Positions 1 through 11,291 are shown, counted from the stretch's first letter. The stretch is DNA of 64,000 nucleotides from Ostrinia nubilalis (GCF_963855985.1 NC_087110.1:11523001-11587000), one strand, 5' to 3'. Numbers and translations are program-made. Notes: generated by a model from the sequence alone, not told the origin.

Positions 1-1054
1 TTAAGTAGGTCTTTAATAAAAAAACCTTTTACACGAATTTGCTTCCTTCCGCAAAATAAAAATTTTTACAGAAGCTACATTTTTTTTTAAATTAAACCAT
101 GCTTTTATGTGTGTGATAAGCTTGTAGGTACCTACTTATCATTCAAAAGTACTGTAAACAGATGGCAATAATGCTCTTTCATACAGGTTCGTTATTCCTT
201 ACATTTCTAGCTCTCTACCTTAATAACTTTTACGTCTTTACGATAGTAATTATTAAAATAAAACTTAACTTACCGCAAACTGAACACCTAGAAATAACAC
301 ACTGGCAAACTCTTGTTCCTTCACTTTCGATAGGAGATAAGACAAGATTTTGTTTTTATACTCGATTGATTTCAGTATCTAAACAAAATTTCTATCATTT
401 AGCACTTCTTTCATTTAAATACAATAATACCGCGCCGCACGGATATCGGGCTCGCACAATACATACTTCGCTCATCTTCGTGTTTCGGGCGTCATCGGCG
501 CTCAATCGTGGATCATCGATTTTCTCCATTCATCAGTCCGATTTCGCTTCCCACGTTGAGAGGCTGCGCGCACGCTCCGCGAAATCTAGCTCGTATTTAG
601 AATTCCTAGTACTCAATCGCTATTTCTTTATTTCTTGCCTTGTAACATCAACTTTTCTCTTCCTCTCTGCTTGATAAATGTTTTCTAGTACATAAACTTC
701 TTACTACCGTGTTCTATCTCTGTAAAAATTTGATTTAAAATAATAACGTAATTTAATTTCTATCGGCGTTTAATTTAAATTCCCTGAACGACTGTTAGGC
801 TGTTAGTTAGGTTCAGGTTAAATTTCCATTCTTCATAACTTACATAAAATAATTCATCATCATGTTCGTGATTATTTTAAATGAACTTAATTTCATTACT
901 TACACGAAATAACTATCAAAATGTATTGATATTCTTATCGTTTTAATAATAACGATTGAGCTACTACAAATCATTTGCATTTGAGTATTTTGGAAGCTTG
1001 CTATAAGAGCATTAATTATGATAGGACGGATCTTTAGTTAACAAAGATCTTCGG
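1..1054. other. AT-rich sequence, no feature recognised
   Basis: No repeat family, RNA gene or exon could be supported. An open frame of 170 codons at 162-674 has no splice signals or recognisable motif and looks like a chance reading. Confidence 0.4.
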
Positions 1055-1212
1055 TCATCGAATGTGCAAATTTGCGATTTTTGATTGTTTTCTCGTGCGG
1101 TTTTGAGTAGTTAGTGTGTGGACGTGTGATAGTGAGTGTGGTAATAGTGAGTGAGTGTTAGGAATAATTATGCCTAACCATACGTACAGTGCTCGTGAGT
1201 AGATACGTAAAC

Positions 1213-1263
1213 ATGGTTTACTGTTACGGGAGGGCACGTGGAAACGCATCTGAAGTCGCATCG
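1213..1263 (+). CDS. Candidate first coding exon of an unidentified gene
   Basis: An ATG at 1213 in a good context (AAACATGG) opens 17 codons (MVYCYGRARGNASEVAS) that run in phase 0 into a strong donor, GTAAGT at 1264. The upstream stretch 1075-1212 is rich in GTG/AGTG, as insect 5' UTRs often are. No downstream exon could be found, so the gene, if real, has a long first intron or lies mostly outside the window. A short upstream frame begins with the ATG near 1170. This could equally be a chance match of start and donor. RNA support is absent. Confidence 0.25.
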
Positions 1264-1404
1264 GTAAGTACCTAACTCTAAACTTAAAGGACATTCCTTT
1301 TTAATGTAGAAAGTGAATAATCTGGTAATTTTGTGTAGAAAATACTCCCGCCGTCGCGGTAGGTAGTGGCGGAAAGGGCTCCAATACACTCACACACACA
1401 TAGG

Positions 1405-1721
1405 AAACAGCAAACTAATTTAAAACGAACTTTAACTTTAGTTAGTCAAAGAAAAATACCTATTTACACTACCAACTTTACGTATCCTTCAGTAGACTAT
1501 CCAACATGATAAGCGAGCGATCCGCGTAGCTCGATGGGTGCCCGTGCCACAGTAAACGTATATTGCATTATTGCGAGCCATAGTACAGTTGATGTTGCAC
1601 GGAAAATATTCGCTAAAAATTCCACTTTCGTTTGTAATTTATTTTTTGGTGGATAATGCGTTTATGTAAGTCATAATATATCACCTAAATAAATATGGCG
1701 AGTATTGAAATCAACACCCTG
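1405..1721 (-). mobile_element. Mariner-like MITE, 5' end ragged
   Basis: The right end reads TTGAAATCAACACCCTG followed by TA at 1722-1723. It is the reverse complement of the left end of the copy at 14813-15207, and the similarity runs through the internal sequence (for example the block containing GCGAGCGATCCGCGTA). The far end is not clear and was set where similarity to the other copy fades. It is non-coding. Confidence 0.6.
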
Positions 1722-1792
1722 TATAGATAATATTACATTAAAGTGCAAAATAAATAGATATTCACTGAAATGTATTTTAAAAAGACCCAACA

Positions 1793-2160
1793 ATGCAAAT
1801 CACCCATTTTTTTTTTGATTGGGATATCTATGTGCAGAAAAACAAAAAATCAAAGCAAAAAAGCTCAATTTCCCTTGTGAAATTCATTACTACACACTTA
1901 AATAATGACATACTATCAAACTGTCGTTATACTGTCACAACAGAATCATTGTGTTCACGCATAGTTTCGTCCGACAAAACACGGGTAGTACAAAAAAGGG
2001 AACAACTTAACCCTATCAAGGATCAAGGACAGGTAGAGAGACCCTGCTCAAGAATTATCAATGAAGTTGGACAAATATTTCACTTGGCCACAGCTCAAGT
2101 AGGTCAGACACTACAAATCACGGAGTTTCTTGTGCTACTTGAGTTAGCCCTGCCCTAGTT
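1793..2160. other. Unassigned sequence with a chance-like open frame
   Basis: A frame of 121 codons is open on the plus strand but has no motif, no homology I recognise and no flanking splice sites. I do not call it a gene. Confidence 0.3.
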
Positions 2161-2214
2161 AATTGTCCTAATGTAAAGTTAGTGGGGCTTTGAATTTTAA
2201 CAAGCTTTAACTTA

Positions 2215-2337
2215 GGGCTAAGTTGCACCATCTTACTTTAACTATACCAAACGTCAAGTCTGGCAAACTCCATAATACTTAAAACACCGTTTATTTTTAT
2301 AGTTACTACGGTTAAAGTAAGTTGGTGCAACTCAGCC
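2215..2337. mobile_element. Harbinger-like MITE (123 bp)
   Basis: The left end GGGCTAAGTTGCACCA pairs with the right end TGGTGCAACTCAGCC. The inverted repeats continue inward (CTTACTTTAAC with GTTAAAGTAAG). The flanks are TTA on the left and TTT on the right, close to the 3-bp duplication of PIF/Harbinger elements. A second copy at 50355-51600 has a perfect TTA duplication. Confidence 0.7.
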
Positions 2338-2510
2338 TTTGAAGGCAAATTAAAAATGACAGTTTACTTCCAGACATTCTACTCAATACCTGTTCAAAAT
2401 AATACAATATTAATGGGGAAGTACATATTTGTGTGTAAGATTATGACATGACAATAAAATCTGCTTTTTTTGCCATTCTGCTTTGTTATTATGGGTGTTT
2501 TCTATGTATA

Positions 2511-2692
2511 ACTAGCTTTCCGCCCGCGTCTTCGCCCGCGTGGAATTTTGTCTGTCACAGAAAAACTTCATCGCGCGCGTCCCTGTTTCAAAAACCGGGA
2601 TAAAAACTATCCTATGTTCTTTCCCGGGACTCAAACTATCTCTATGCCAAATTTCATCAAAATCGGTTGCGAGGTTTAAGCGGGAAAGCGTA

Positions 2693-2725
<33 letters not shown>

Positions 2726-2751
2726 GTTACTTTCGCATTTATAATATTAGT
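2511..2751 (+). repeat. Dispersed short repeat, family A (CTAGCTTTCCGCCCGCG)
   Basis: It begins with CTAGCTTTCCGCCCGCG, contains a conserved core (CCGGGATAAAAACTATCC, AAATTTCATCAAAATCGG) and an (ACAG)n run, and ends TTTATAATATTAGT. Related copies lie at 14457-14690, 50427-51543 and 56334-56565. It resembles the Metulj-type SINEs of butterflies, but I cannot confirm that name. The reading frame through it is not a gene. Confidence 0.75.
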
Positions 2752-2758
2752 TGGGATT

Positions 2759-2907
2759 GGGATAAGTATGTATTTACAAAAAAAAAAGTATTTAAATATG
2801 TTTATATCCGTTGTCTAGTACCCATAGTACAAGCTTTGCTTAGTTTGGGACTAGAAGCGCAGTGTAAAATGTCTAAGGATATTTATTATTATTTATTTAT
2901 ATTATTA
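2759..2907 (+). repeat. Body of the tRNA-headed SINE, head missing
   Basis: The block from GTATTTACAAAA through TTTGGGACTAG to a TTATT-rich tail matches the body of the SINE at 15699-15980 in reverse. The tRNA-like head is absent. With the inverted copy at 3322-3460 it forms a pair of arms about 420 bp apart. Confidence 0.6.
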
Positions 2908-3321
2908 TGAATGATTTTCTTCTTAGCCCATCAAACCCCAAGCGGTGGCTTATGACCACATAAAATTTGATTACTATTGTCTCCATTCCCAGGGCTTGAA
3001 AGGGTTAAAATCCTCTGCAATGCTAGCACCATGCAAGATTGTTCTTGCTGTTCTTATTGAGCTATGCCCCAGTCTCCTCCAAGGATGTTAATCCCTTAAT
3101 GTCAAAAAACAAATATACGAAACGTACCCTAAAAGGTCGGATTAAGCATGAAATGGGTGTAATATAAAAAGTGGACTGAGGATAAAGATAACTGGCGACA
3201 ATAATCTTTGGTTTTGGGGACATGATAGTTGGGGGTTTGATAAAAACACGGATTATTATGTTTTGACCTGTATCTGTGGGTGATCAAAAATGTTGGAAGT
3301 CAATATTGAGATACTACATTA

Positions 3322-3460
3322 TAAATAAATAAATAAATATCCTTGGACATTTTTACACTACGCTGCTAGTCCCAAACTAAGCAAAGCTTGTACTATGAGT
3401 ACTAGACAACGAATATAAACATACTTAAATACTTTTTTTTTGTAAATAAATACACATTAT
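3322..3460 (-). repeat. Body of the tRNA-headed SINE, inverted copy
   Basis: This is the same body as 2759-2907 on the other strand, with its ATAAATAA tail on the left. No tRNA-like head is present. Confidence 0.6.
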
Positions 3461-3776
3461 AAAAAATAGTTAGTAAAAAGACAATTTTAAGACACTTTTT
3501 TAAAGAACTAATAAATAGTATTTTACAATGGGACATGACGAAGAAAAGACACTCCTAGTTATATAAATAGAGATTACATAGTTATTTTTTTGGACCAGTC
3601 AAGTTGTTCCTCAAAAATATAGGTTTGAATTTTTTTAGCTGCACATTTTTTGCCCACTAGTTATTATGAGTAAGGTGTACCGTTTGCTAGATCATTACCA
3701 AACTTTAAATTTATACACTTAATTTCATTTTGTAATGAAGGATTTGTAAAATCATAAGATATCCTGACCTGTCTAG

Positions 3777-3896
3777 CAGAGTAAATACAATTTTGTCAGT
3801 GTGTGCGTGCGCGCCGCATACGTATTGGCGCGCTCACATACAAACCGCGTTCGGTGCGTTTCTATGAAGATGACCTACTCATTTGTATTAACTCTG
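3777..3896. mobile_element. MITE with 7-bp target duplication, deleted copy
   Basis: The termini are CAGAGTAAATACAA on the left and TTGTATTAACTCTG on the right, with one mismatch. TGTCTAG at 3770-3776 is repeated at 3897-3903. The interior (GTGTGTGCGTGCGCGCC and the following 70 bases) is the right half of the full fold-back copy at 58482-58736, so this copy has lost one arm. Confidence 0.75.
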
Positions 3897-4351
3897 TGTC
3901 TAGCCAATGTAAGTGAGAGATCTTGGTGGACTAGACAAAGGAGTAGAAAAAACGGGATTATGCGCACTAAATCACGGGACATCCAGTCATCTCTAAAACA
4001 TTCAATCAAAATCCCAAACTTAATCCAAAAGAGCTCAATTTCCTCCAAAACGTTACTCATTTCGGCGACAACGCTTCTAAAAAAGGGAAAAATTCCACAA
4101 TCTCAGCAACTCAAAGGAAACCCATTTCCGAGTGAAGACCGGCGCTCGACATATCTTTATTTGGAGGCGCCGATAAAAAAATAATGTCCAACATTAAGGG
4201 AGAACTTAATTTAAATATTTCTGACGCAATCCACCCTCTCTTTCGCACGCAAAGGAAGTGGTATAGCGTTGTTCTTGTCTGGAGGAGCGCGATAAGTTAG
4301 AGACGCGCCAAGTTAAATGCTTTTTTAAGTGAGCCTCGTGTTTGGGGCGTT

Positions 4352-4639
4352 TTGGAGAACAGACCACTTGTGTTTCAGACGCTGCATGAAGTAGATTTAA
4401 TTAGCTTAATTTATAGTAAGAGATCTCCAAGGCATTGTCTGAAGAAACAAAATATATTGGGACAAATGGAAGGCAGACGTGCTCGAGGCAGGGCACCGAC
4501 GAGATGGTCATACGCGGTGAGGAAGATGGTGTGCGGGAGTTTGCATCGTGCGGTCCACACAGCTTATGACCGCAGTCTATGTGTGGTCGCGAACTTCATC
4601 AATGAGGGACCGAGGAAAAAAATCGTAAGACAAATTAAA
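4352..4639 (+). pseudogene. LINE reverse transcriptase, C-terminal fragment
   Basis: The plus frame contains EGRRARGRAPTRWSYAVRKM and then HRAVHTAYDRSL, typical of the extreme C-terminus of insect non-LTR reverse transcriptase polyproteins. The catalytic domain is missing. It is a 5'-truncated dead copy, with no tail or target duplication recognised. The clade is uncertain. Confidence 0.65.
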
Positions 4640-5166
4640 AAGCTTTAATAATGATGTCACAAAGATGATGCTTCTGTGTTAAATCTATTTGTATTTACCA
4701 AAGGCACTATACTAAGACATACCTAAGTGATCCATTAGTCATCATCAGATGATAATATAAGTACATACGTTTATTAATTTACTTACATGCTCGTTTTAAA
4801 TGAAAGTTATGTCAGCTACTTTTGAAAATATTAAAGATTCTCTAACCGACGCTTTTTTGCTGTCCAGTGTAGATGAGATTAAAAATAAATTGTTTCCTGC
4901 GGTGTCTACAGCTCTAAGTTGCCTACAACGGCGTGTTAGGACTGTTTTTGCCCTAACAAAATGTAACGACTTTTATGGGGTTGCCCCATTAGAACAATGG
5001 CTGTTTTATGGGTTCGACCGTCGAATGGCGACGGTAGGTGCTCTAATTTGATAAGTGGGCTGCGATCATTGCGATGGGATATCGTTTGCTAATGAAAGGC
5101 TTGGGTGAATTTGGTAATGCTTTCTATAATGTAAATAATAAGATGATTCTTTGAATCGTAGAGATT

Positions 5167-5380
5167 TTTTTACGCATAACAAGGCAGTTATTTGACCACA
5201 CTCGCACCTGATGTTAAGTGGGATGCAGTCTAGGATGGTACATATCTGCCCTGTAAGTGCCTATTCCGTCTCGCCTTGAAAAGGCCCGGATTATAGTCTT
5301 CAGGAAAGACAGCAGCAGGCAGCGAATTCCAGTCCCTAACTGTACCTGGAACTGACAATAAATGCTCGATGGTCTGACGA
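5167..5380 (-). pseudogene. LINE reverse transcriptase C-terminus (LPAAVFP type)
   Basis: The minus strand reads the motif [16 protein letters not shown] and the short tail to the stop, the usual end of Jockey/CR1-like reverse transcriptases in Lepidoptera. A similar copy lies at 21657-22019 and a shorter one at 13073-13150. Only the last 60 or so codons remain. Confidence 0.65.
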
Positions 5381-5674
5381 CTTTAATAAGATAACTAGCA
5401 GTGATTTGAGTCGACGAAGTGGAAGATCGTGCTTGTAGCGTTCTTTGAAGGATTACTTACTTTAAAGTAGGTTTCTTTCCAGTTTCTCGTGATTCTAAGA
5501 AATACGATTCTATGCTATGGAGAGTACTAAGCCAACAATCTGATTGAGCTATGTTACTAGGATGGTTATTATCACCAGCTAAGGCTGGATTGCTATAATT
5601 AATTCCAATCCAAATCCGTCCTACGACTATCTTTTGTTGTGTTTTTCATCATAATATCATAATAGGTATCCATA

Positions 5675-5882
5675 ACTAGCGGCCGCCCGCGACTTCGTAC
5701 GCGTGGATCCCGTTTTACCGCATTAGGGGTGGAGTTACTTAAAATCCATTCTTAGTGAGCAACTACGTTCTAAAGGGAACCCCCATGCAAAATTTGAGAC
5801 TCCTAGCACTTTAACTTTCTGAGATTTCGTAACGAGTGAGTGAGTCAGTCAATCGGTGACATTTTCTTTTATAATGTAGATT
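5675..5882 (+). repeat. Dispersed short repeat, family B (CTAGCGGCCGCCCGCG)
   Basis: It starts ACTAGCGGCCGCCCGCGACT and ends with a GAGTGAGTCAGTCA-like run and ATAATGTAGATT. Other copies lie at 28190-28392, 28769-29037, 46150-46341 (minus) and 61984-62187 (minus). It is related in layout to family A. Confidence 0.7.
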
Positions 5883-7346
5883 TTTGATGCTTTTAAACTT
5901 TCATTATTGTTTAATAGTCTTTTAACTACCATAGAACTATGTACTAGTCCGGATCGTATTTTTAAGGATTCGGATCGAACATAAAAATATACGAAACCGC
6001 TCTAACAATCTTGTATTGTTCTCAACTTAAAATACACTTACTTATAATTTTAGCTCCAAAACACACGGATCTCATCAACAAAATGCATACAAAAACAAAT
6101 ATTCCAGGAAATCACCTTAACCCTTTACACGCCGCGTCATAAATTCCCATTTTTTCTTTTTTGAATCAAAAAATCTTCAAAGCGCATTTCTCAATCGCCA
6201 TGTGGGGGCGAGTGGTGCTATCTGATTTATTAGGTCGGTTTTTTGGTGATTAATTTTAAATTAGGTGTTATCTACACCGTGGGACTTAATTGGAGCTGTT
6301 CTAATGCATTTTTAACAAACTTGTTTTACAATGGTCGTATGCAATGTTAAGTGGTTTTATTCAAATAAACGTTATTTGAACATAAATCAATAACTACAGT
6401 CTACATTTTTAAAAATCATGAAATTTTAGAAGTCAATGAAGATTAGCATTGAATTGTTTGATAGATATCAGGCAAAACTTAATAACATTTTAAATTACTC
6501 AAACTTCAAAATTAAAAGTCTTCATTTTGTCTGATCAAAGATAAGGCGTTTATAATTTTAGATAAAAATCAGTTCTTCTTTTTGGGATCTTTTCTTAGGG
6601 ATTTACAAACACTAAGATCTCAATTCTAGTGTCAGACTGGAAGAGGTTCAAATAACCTTACTTAATATAGCACACAATTATTACGAATAATTAACTAGTT
6701 TACTTTAGATAGAACATGAAAAAAACACGATAAAATTGCTATTCTCGTTTATTTATATCACAAAGTATAAAATATTTACATCTAGTTTTTAATAAGTCTA
6801 CGACTTGGTTACTCACAAGGAATTGATTTTATTTGAGAGATGGCATCTGCATAACTCACTAGCAAATGTTTCTATCACAGTTTAATATTTTTATCTCATT
6901 AATTTTAAACCATAACATTAATGGTTTTATTAATTACTTGCATTAGTAGATAAGTATTAATAAACCTACATGTAGTACAGGTTGTTTAGGTTTAGACTAT
7001 AAGTAACTAACCGACTGTAGAAGGGGGTTACGTTTATGAATTATCCGAGGTATTTACTGAATCCAAGGTTTCTCAAAACTGCTACCACTGATTTATGAAT
7101 ATAAATCACAAAATGTTTTCAGTAATAATTTTAAGCATCAAACAATGCAATTTTATGGAGTATTACTTTATAGTCCAAAATTAATAAAAACGAACCTGCT
7201 TAAGGGTTAACTTTGACGTTCAAACCAAACAAAAAAACAAACTATACTTTCTTGCTCTTGCCCTATTAGTCAAATCTAATAGCTTAGTTTAACCCTAAAT
7301 TACTTGAGCTTTGTACAATGTTACCACTAATATGGTCCAGTAGACC
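5883..7346. other. 3' flank of the SVWC gene, otherwise unassigned
   Basis: The nearest AATAAA on the minus strand is at 6931-6926, about 415 bases past the stop at 7347. It is the best candidate poly(A) signal, but there is no other support. No repeat family was recognised. TTAACCCTTT at 6118 resembles a piggyBac-like end but has no convincing partner. Confidence 0.3.
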
Positions 7347-10300
7347 CTATCGGCTGTTATTGTCTATCCTTTGTGGGCAGCAGGCTGGGTAGGGCTCAGA
7401 AAGGTTGCCCATCCTAAAGAAGCCGGGGTCGTTGTCCGATTGACAGCTGGAAATAAAAAAATAGTTATTATTGTTTTCAGCTCTTGACAAAATAATAAGA
7501 GAAATAGGAACTACTGTCCAAAAATGTTTGAAGGTCCTACTAATGCAATTCTAGATTTGGTAGGTAAATATTTACACGTAAAACTTAAAATGAAAGTGTG
7601 TAATAAGACGAAGCGTATAAGTGGTTAAAAAAGTAAGAAATTGCAATAATAATTTATCATTCGAAGTAGGTACTATCATTTTTCTAATAAAATTAAATAT
7701 TATACGAAATTAACGATGAACACTTACGTGGTTTTCTCTATAAACGCCTCATAATCTTCTTCAATTTCTATTCTTTCTTCTTTGGCACCAGTATCTATGC
7801 TCCTTCTCTCTCTATGTAACTCATCCAATTTCACAACTTTACCCACTCTTTCCAACTTCACCTTTTTCCTTAGCGAAAAAGGTTTGAATAATTTTGCTTT
7901 CTCTTCAAAATGCGCTCTCACTTCCTCCAAAACCTTTGCTGGTAACGGATCGGTCTGCCATTCTGGCTTTTTATTATGAAGCTTACCATTCAACAAGCTT
8001 TCAAGTAATTTGCTATCTAAAATGTTAGCTTTTTCCTCCTCTGTTTTTGCTTTGAAGTCAGTTTTGGGTTTTGTTTGTTCTTTATCAGGTTTTGTGTCTG
8101 TATCAGCTATGGTGTTGTCTGGAGTCTGTTCATTGGTAGTCTTTGATGGTACATTATTCTTGTTGTTGACATCAAATCGAGCCCATGGGTTTTCAGCGTA
8201 ATTAATATTGAAAGGGTAAGAGCTTACGTTATGTGGGATGTATGAGAATGGATATGGAAGCAACATTGAGGGTTGGATCTGTTTTTGAGTCTCAACTGTA
8301 AAAGGTCGTTTTAGTACCCCACCATAGTTTTGTGGTGGGGGTGGGTAGCTCTGAGGTGGTGGATAATTTACTGGGGGTAAGTTTTGTGGTGGCGGGTAAT
8401 ATTGGGGAGGTAACGGAGGTGGGTACCCTGCTGCCACATTTTTGTTACTGCACGGAGGTTTCACATATGGTGGTGGGGGTTGGGGGTGGGGCTGTGGAAT
8501 ATAAGATGGGTAAACTGGCTGAGGCTGTGCTTGAGGGCTGTAAGCGGGATGAATATAAGAAGCCTGTCTTTGAAAGCTGGATAGTGGATAGTAATATGGA
8601 AGCTTCCCAAAATCAGTTCTTGATAGAGGACCTGAGAAGTACGTGCTGGGATTGGCTACAGGTTGAGGTTGGACTGTTGTGGGTACAGTATTTGACCCTT
8701 GGTGCTCCATGTCTGGCTTATGATATTTATTGACAGGGTCATACCAATATGAACTATGTCCACTGTTAGATCTAGCTTTGAAATTTTGCGCAAACCTCAT
8801 CGTCTCTTCTATTATATTCTCTGACGTCATCTTGTCCATTTCTTTGTAAATATCTTGCGCTAGATTGTAAATATCGACAATAGCTTCCAAGTCACTCTTT
8901 TTGACGTTATGCAGCATATCTGATATAGTTTTAATTTCGGTTTCTGTCAGGAATCTGTCACCTCCTTCTAAGTCGATCTTTTGTTTCAGTCTTTCTTGGA
9001 TGTTGTTTAGCTCATCTTGGAGTTGTGATTTAAAACGAGTCTTTTCAATGCCATTATCAGGGGCGTTGACAGGTATTAGAATTTGCGGGGTGATGTTACT
9101 AGCGGAGAATTGTCCATCGGCATCTGCGTCTACGTTTCTAGCTTCGGAATTTTGAGTTAGGTTGATTTTAGTGAGGTTAAGTTCTCTCAAATGGACCTTC
9201 GGTGTCACCTTCTTTCTTAATTTGCACGTGTAGTTCCCGCAAAACGTTGTGGAGGGCCACGTACTGTTTGCTGGGTGAAATTTCCCGGTGTCCGGATCTC
9301 TGCAGTAGTAAGCTGAAATTTTAATGCACATTAATTAGTTCGTGCTGCGGCGCTCGTTGTTTTGAATTATCATCTGTTTTTGTTATTAAGAGTAATGGCA
9401 AAGTACAATTAGCTAGTTTTCGAGTGGAAAATGTTGTCACAGAGAGAAAAACGTGATAACTAATTCAAAATCTACATTTGTGTCTCTGTTCGCTTGCACA
9501 TAAGCACTTAATATCTAAACATTATTATCAGTTGGAAAATCACCAAGTTAAACTTTAGTTCTTTATAAATCATGATTATAATTATTTTAGGTGGTATTCA
9601 TTGTTATTTTTTATTTAAAAATTACTATTATTTAAATATTATTTACACCTGGTCATTCTTTTTTTTACATCGGATAGAAGAGAATAAAAATTGTAATGAA
9701 TTATAATATCTTTATTAAATTCCCGCACATTAACCAAAAAATTAAACTTTTATTCTTTGTCTGTCATTTCCCAAAACTTTCTAGATAGCGCCCTAAAAAT
9801 ATTCAAACACACACAAATTGAGGCATACTCATTTGTTGTCAATGAACTACCCTCAAAAGACATTCACAAAATGCCTCAATTGATTAGGATCGATGGTGTT
9901 TTTATTATGAAAAGTGAAAACGGCAACAAACACATTGGAGTGACACAATGGCATACTAACGGTATTGTTGAACACAATGGCTCGCGTCATTCATTTTCAT
10001 TAGCACTAAGTGTTGAAAAATAGCTGATTATGGACATGTTATTGAAAGATATTGATTGGAAATATAACCCTGTCATATCTTTTTTAGGAATAACGGTTCT
10101 TGAAGAAAGTAACGAGAAGGGATAAGGGTGGAACTATGTATGTATTAAACTTTAGCATGTATCAATTGTTCGTAGCAACCATTTTGTAGTAACGGTAGAG
10201 TGGCTCCTTCTGACACAGGTGCAAATGCACTAACAATAAGTCAACCTTTGTTTTTATTTATAAGAAACTTTGGTACTGAAACAAAGTTATTTATTATGTA

Positions 10301-11291
10301 TTTCATGAGACTATGTGCTGCCATAATTTTCATTTATTTATTTATTTATTTATTTATTCATGAATAGAACGGTAGTACCAATTACACTATTCAAATAATC
10401 TGCACAGATATGAAATAGGGTTCTATGCCAGTCTCTATATCCCTGAACTGAAATCCTAAGAGCTATAAATGAATAGGCATTTCTGGGCAAGCTTACCTAC
10501 TCCATTTTTTTCTAATATTCATACCTGTAATATTTATTCAGAGCTATAAGTATTACATGTATGGTATGGCTATAAGTATGGTTATTAGTATTAAAATTTA
10601 TCATTAAAATTTTTTGGTCAGAAAACTCCTAAAGTAAAAATATTATTACCAAATTAATTAAACTTCATGATTATAGGTACACTGTTTTGATTCCCATATA
10701 AAAACATGCTTCTTATGTATCGGTAATTCAAAACAACCATTTTCTTGGATTAATGAAATATGAGTGCTTAAGAATTTGTTAACCTCGTACACGGAACTGA
10801 TCGAGGCAAATTCTTATAAGCCTTATTATTTTAATGTTCAAATTACTACTTTCAGAATTTACAAAAGATTCTTTAAAGGAAAGTGTGTTGATTAGAGACA
10901 TAATTCTAACTTTCAGTTAAATAATGTATTAGAATAAGAAGATTAAGATTAGAAAGAGAATAATATTTTACATAAAAAATGATTTAGTACAGACATTAGT
11001 GTCCAAATATTCTGAAATAAAGATTTCTCTCATATCATATTACATAGGCTTTAAAGACTCAGCTATCCTAAAGTAGATAAGTAAGTAGATAGATATGGAA
11101 GAGTGTTATAACCCCATGAGTTTAGTTTGTTAGTTAATTGAAGTAGACATTATTACAAATTATACCTCTACATACATTCAACATTGCACATTTCACAATC
11201 TAAGCAATAAATACATACCCTTGCCAGACAACGCGGTAACAGCACTTATCCCACACAGAATAAAGACCAAAATCCTGCGTATCTCGTCCAT
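7347..11291 (-). CDS. Secreted SVWC-like protein with a very long insert
   Basis: Three exons on the minus strand, joined by eye: 11291-11219, 9312-7728 and 7446-7347. Donors are GTATGT at 11218 and GTAAGT at 7727. Acceptors are TTTCAG before 9312 and TTTCCAG before 7446. Phases agree and give 585 residues. Residues 1-21 form a signal peptide (core ILVFILCGISAVTALS), so the product should be secreted. C28, C49 and C54 with their spacing fit the first half of a single von Willebrand factor C domain. C554 and the PYPACC motif at 571-576 fit the second half. Between them lie an acidic, probably helical stretch (about 118-195), a Pro/Tyr/Gln-rich stretch (about 235-360) with C312, and a Lys/Glu-rich stretch with RERR at 525-528, a furin-type site. 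There are several N-glycosylation sequons (such as N40 and N51). SVWC proteins of insects act in immunity and stress. The role of this one is unknown. Confidence 0.8.
7447..7727 (-). other. Intron 2 of the SVWC-like gene
   Basis: This 281-bp intron has a GTAAGT donor and a polypyrimidine-like TTTTTTTATTTCCAG acceptor. If it were retained, translation would stop at the TAA at 7726-7724, two codons into it, and the second half of the SVWC domain would be lost. Confidence 0.75.
9700..10125 (+). pseudogene. Unrecognised reading frame with one internal stop
   Basis: The plus frame is open from 9700 to a TAG at 10021-10023 and then continues in the same frame for 33 more codons to a TAA at 10123. 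Both parts have mixed, protein-like composition (for example PQLIRIDGVFIMKSENGN before the stop and DWKYNPVISFLGITVLEE after it), unlike the low-complexity frames around it. There is no ATG near the open start, so the 5' end is missing or spliced. It lies antisense inside intron 1 of the SVWC gene. I do not recognise the family. It could be a captured viral or transposon gene, or a decayed host exon. Confidence 0.4.
10332..10358. repeat. (ATTT)n microsatellite
   Basis: About six tandem ATTT units, inside intron 1 of the SVWC gene. Confidence 0.85.

Larger units (their letters stand above)
2007..3008. mobile_element. Possible TTAA-bounded element, now filled by other repeats
   Basis: TTAA at 2007-2010 is followed by CCCTATCAAG, and the right side reads CTTGAAAGGG then TTAA at 3005-3008. 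The termini match as inverted repeats with one mismatch in ten bases. Most of the interior consists of later insertions (2215-2337, 2511-2751, 2759-2907). No transposase remnant is visible. The structure suits a piggyBac-like MITE, but the termini are short. Confidence 0.3.
9313..11218 (-). other. Intron 1 of the SVWC-like gene
   Basis: This 1906-bp intron separates the signal peptide from the mature protein. It contains the plus-strand broken frame at 9700-10125 and an ATTT run at 10332-10358. The remainder is AT-rich and I recognise nothing in it. Confidence 0.75.

Noticed and set aside
3863..3912. Signal-peptide-like start (MKMTYSFVLTLCLAN) running into a GTAAGT donor
   Set aside because: Most of it is the terminal inverted repeat of a MITE; the same bases occur at 58482-58736. 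The donor lies in flanking sequence by chance.
6118..7206. TTAACCCTTTACACG ... CTTAAGGGTTAA as a piggyBac-like pair
   Set aside because: Only nine bases agree, and the rest of the termini differ. Likewise TTAACCCTTAAATAAC at 15469 has no partner.
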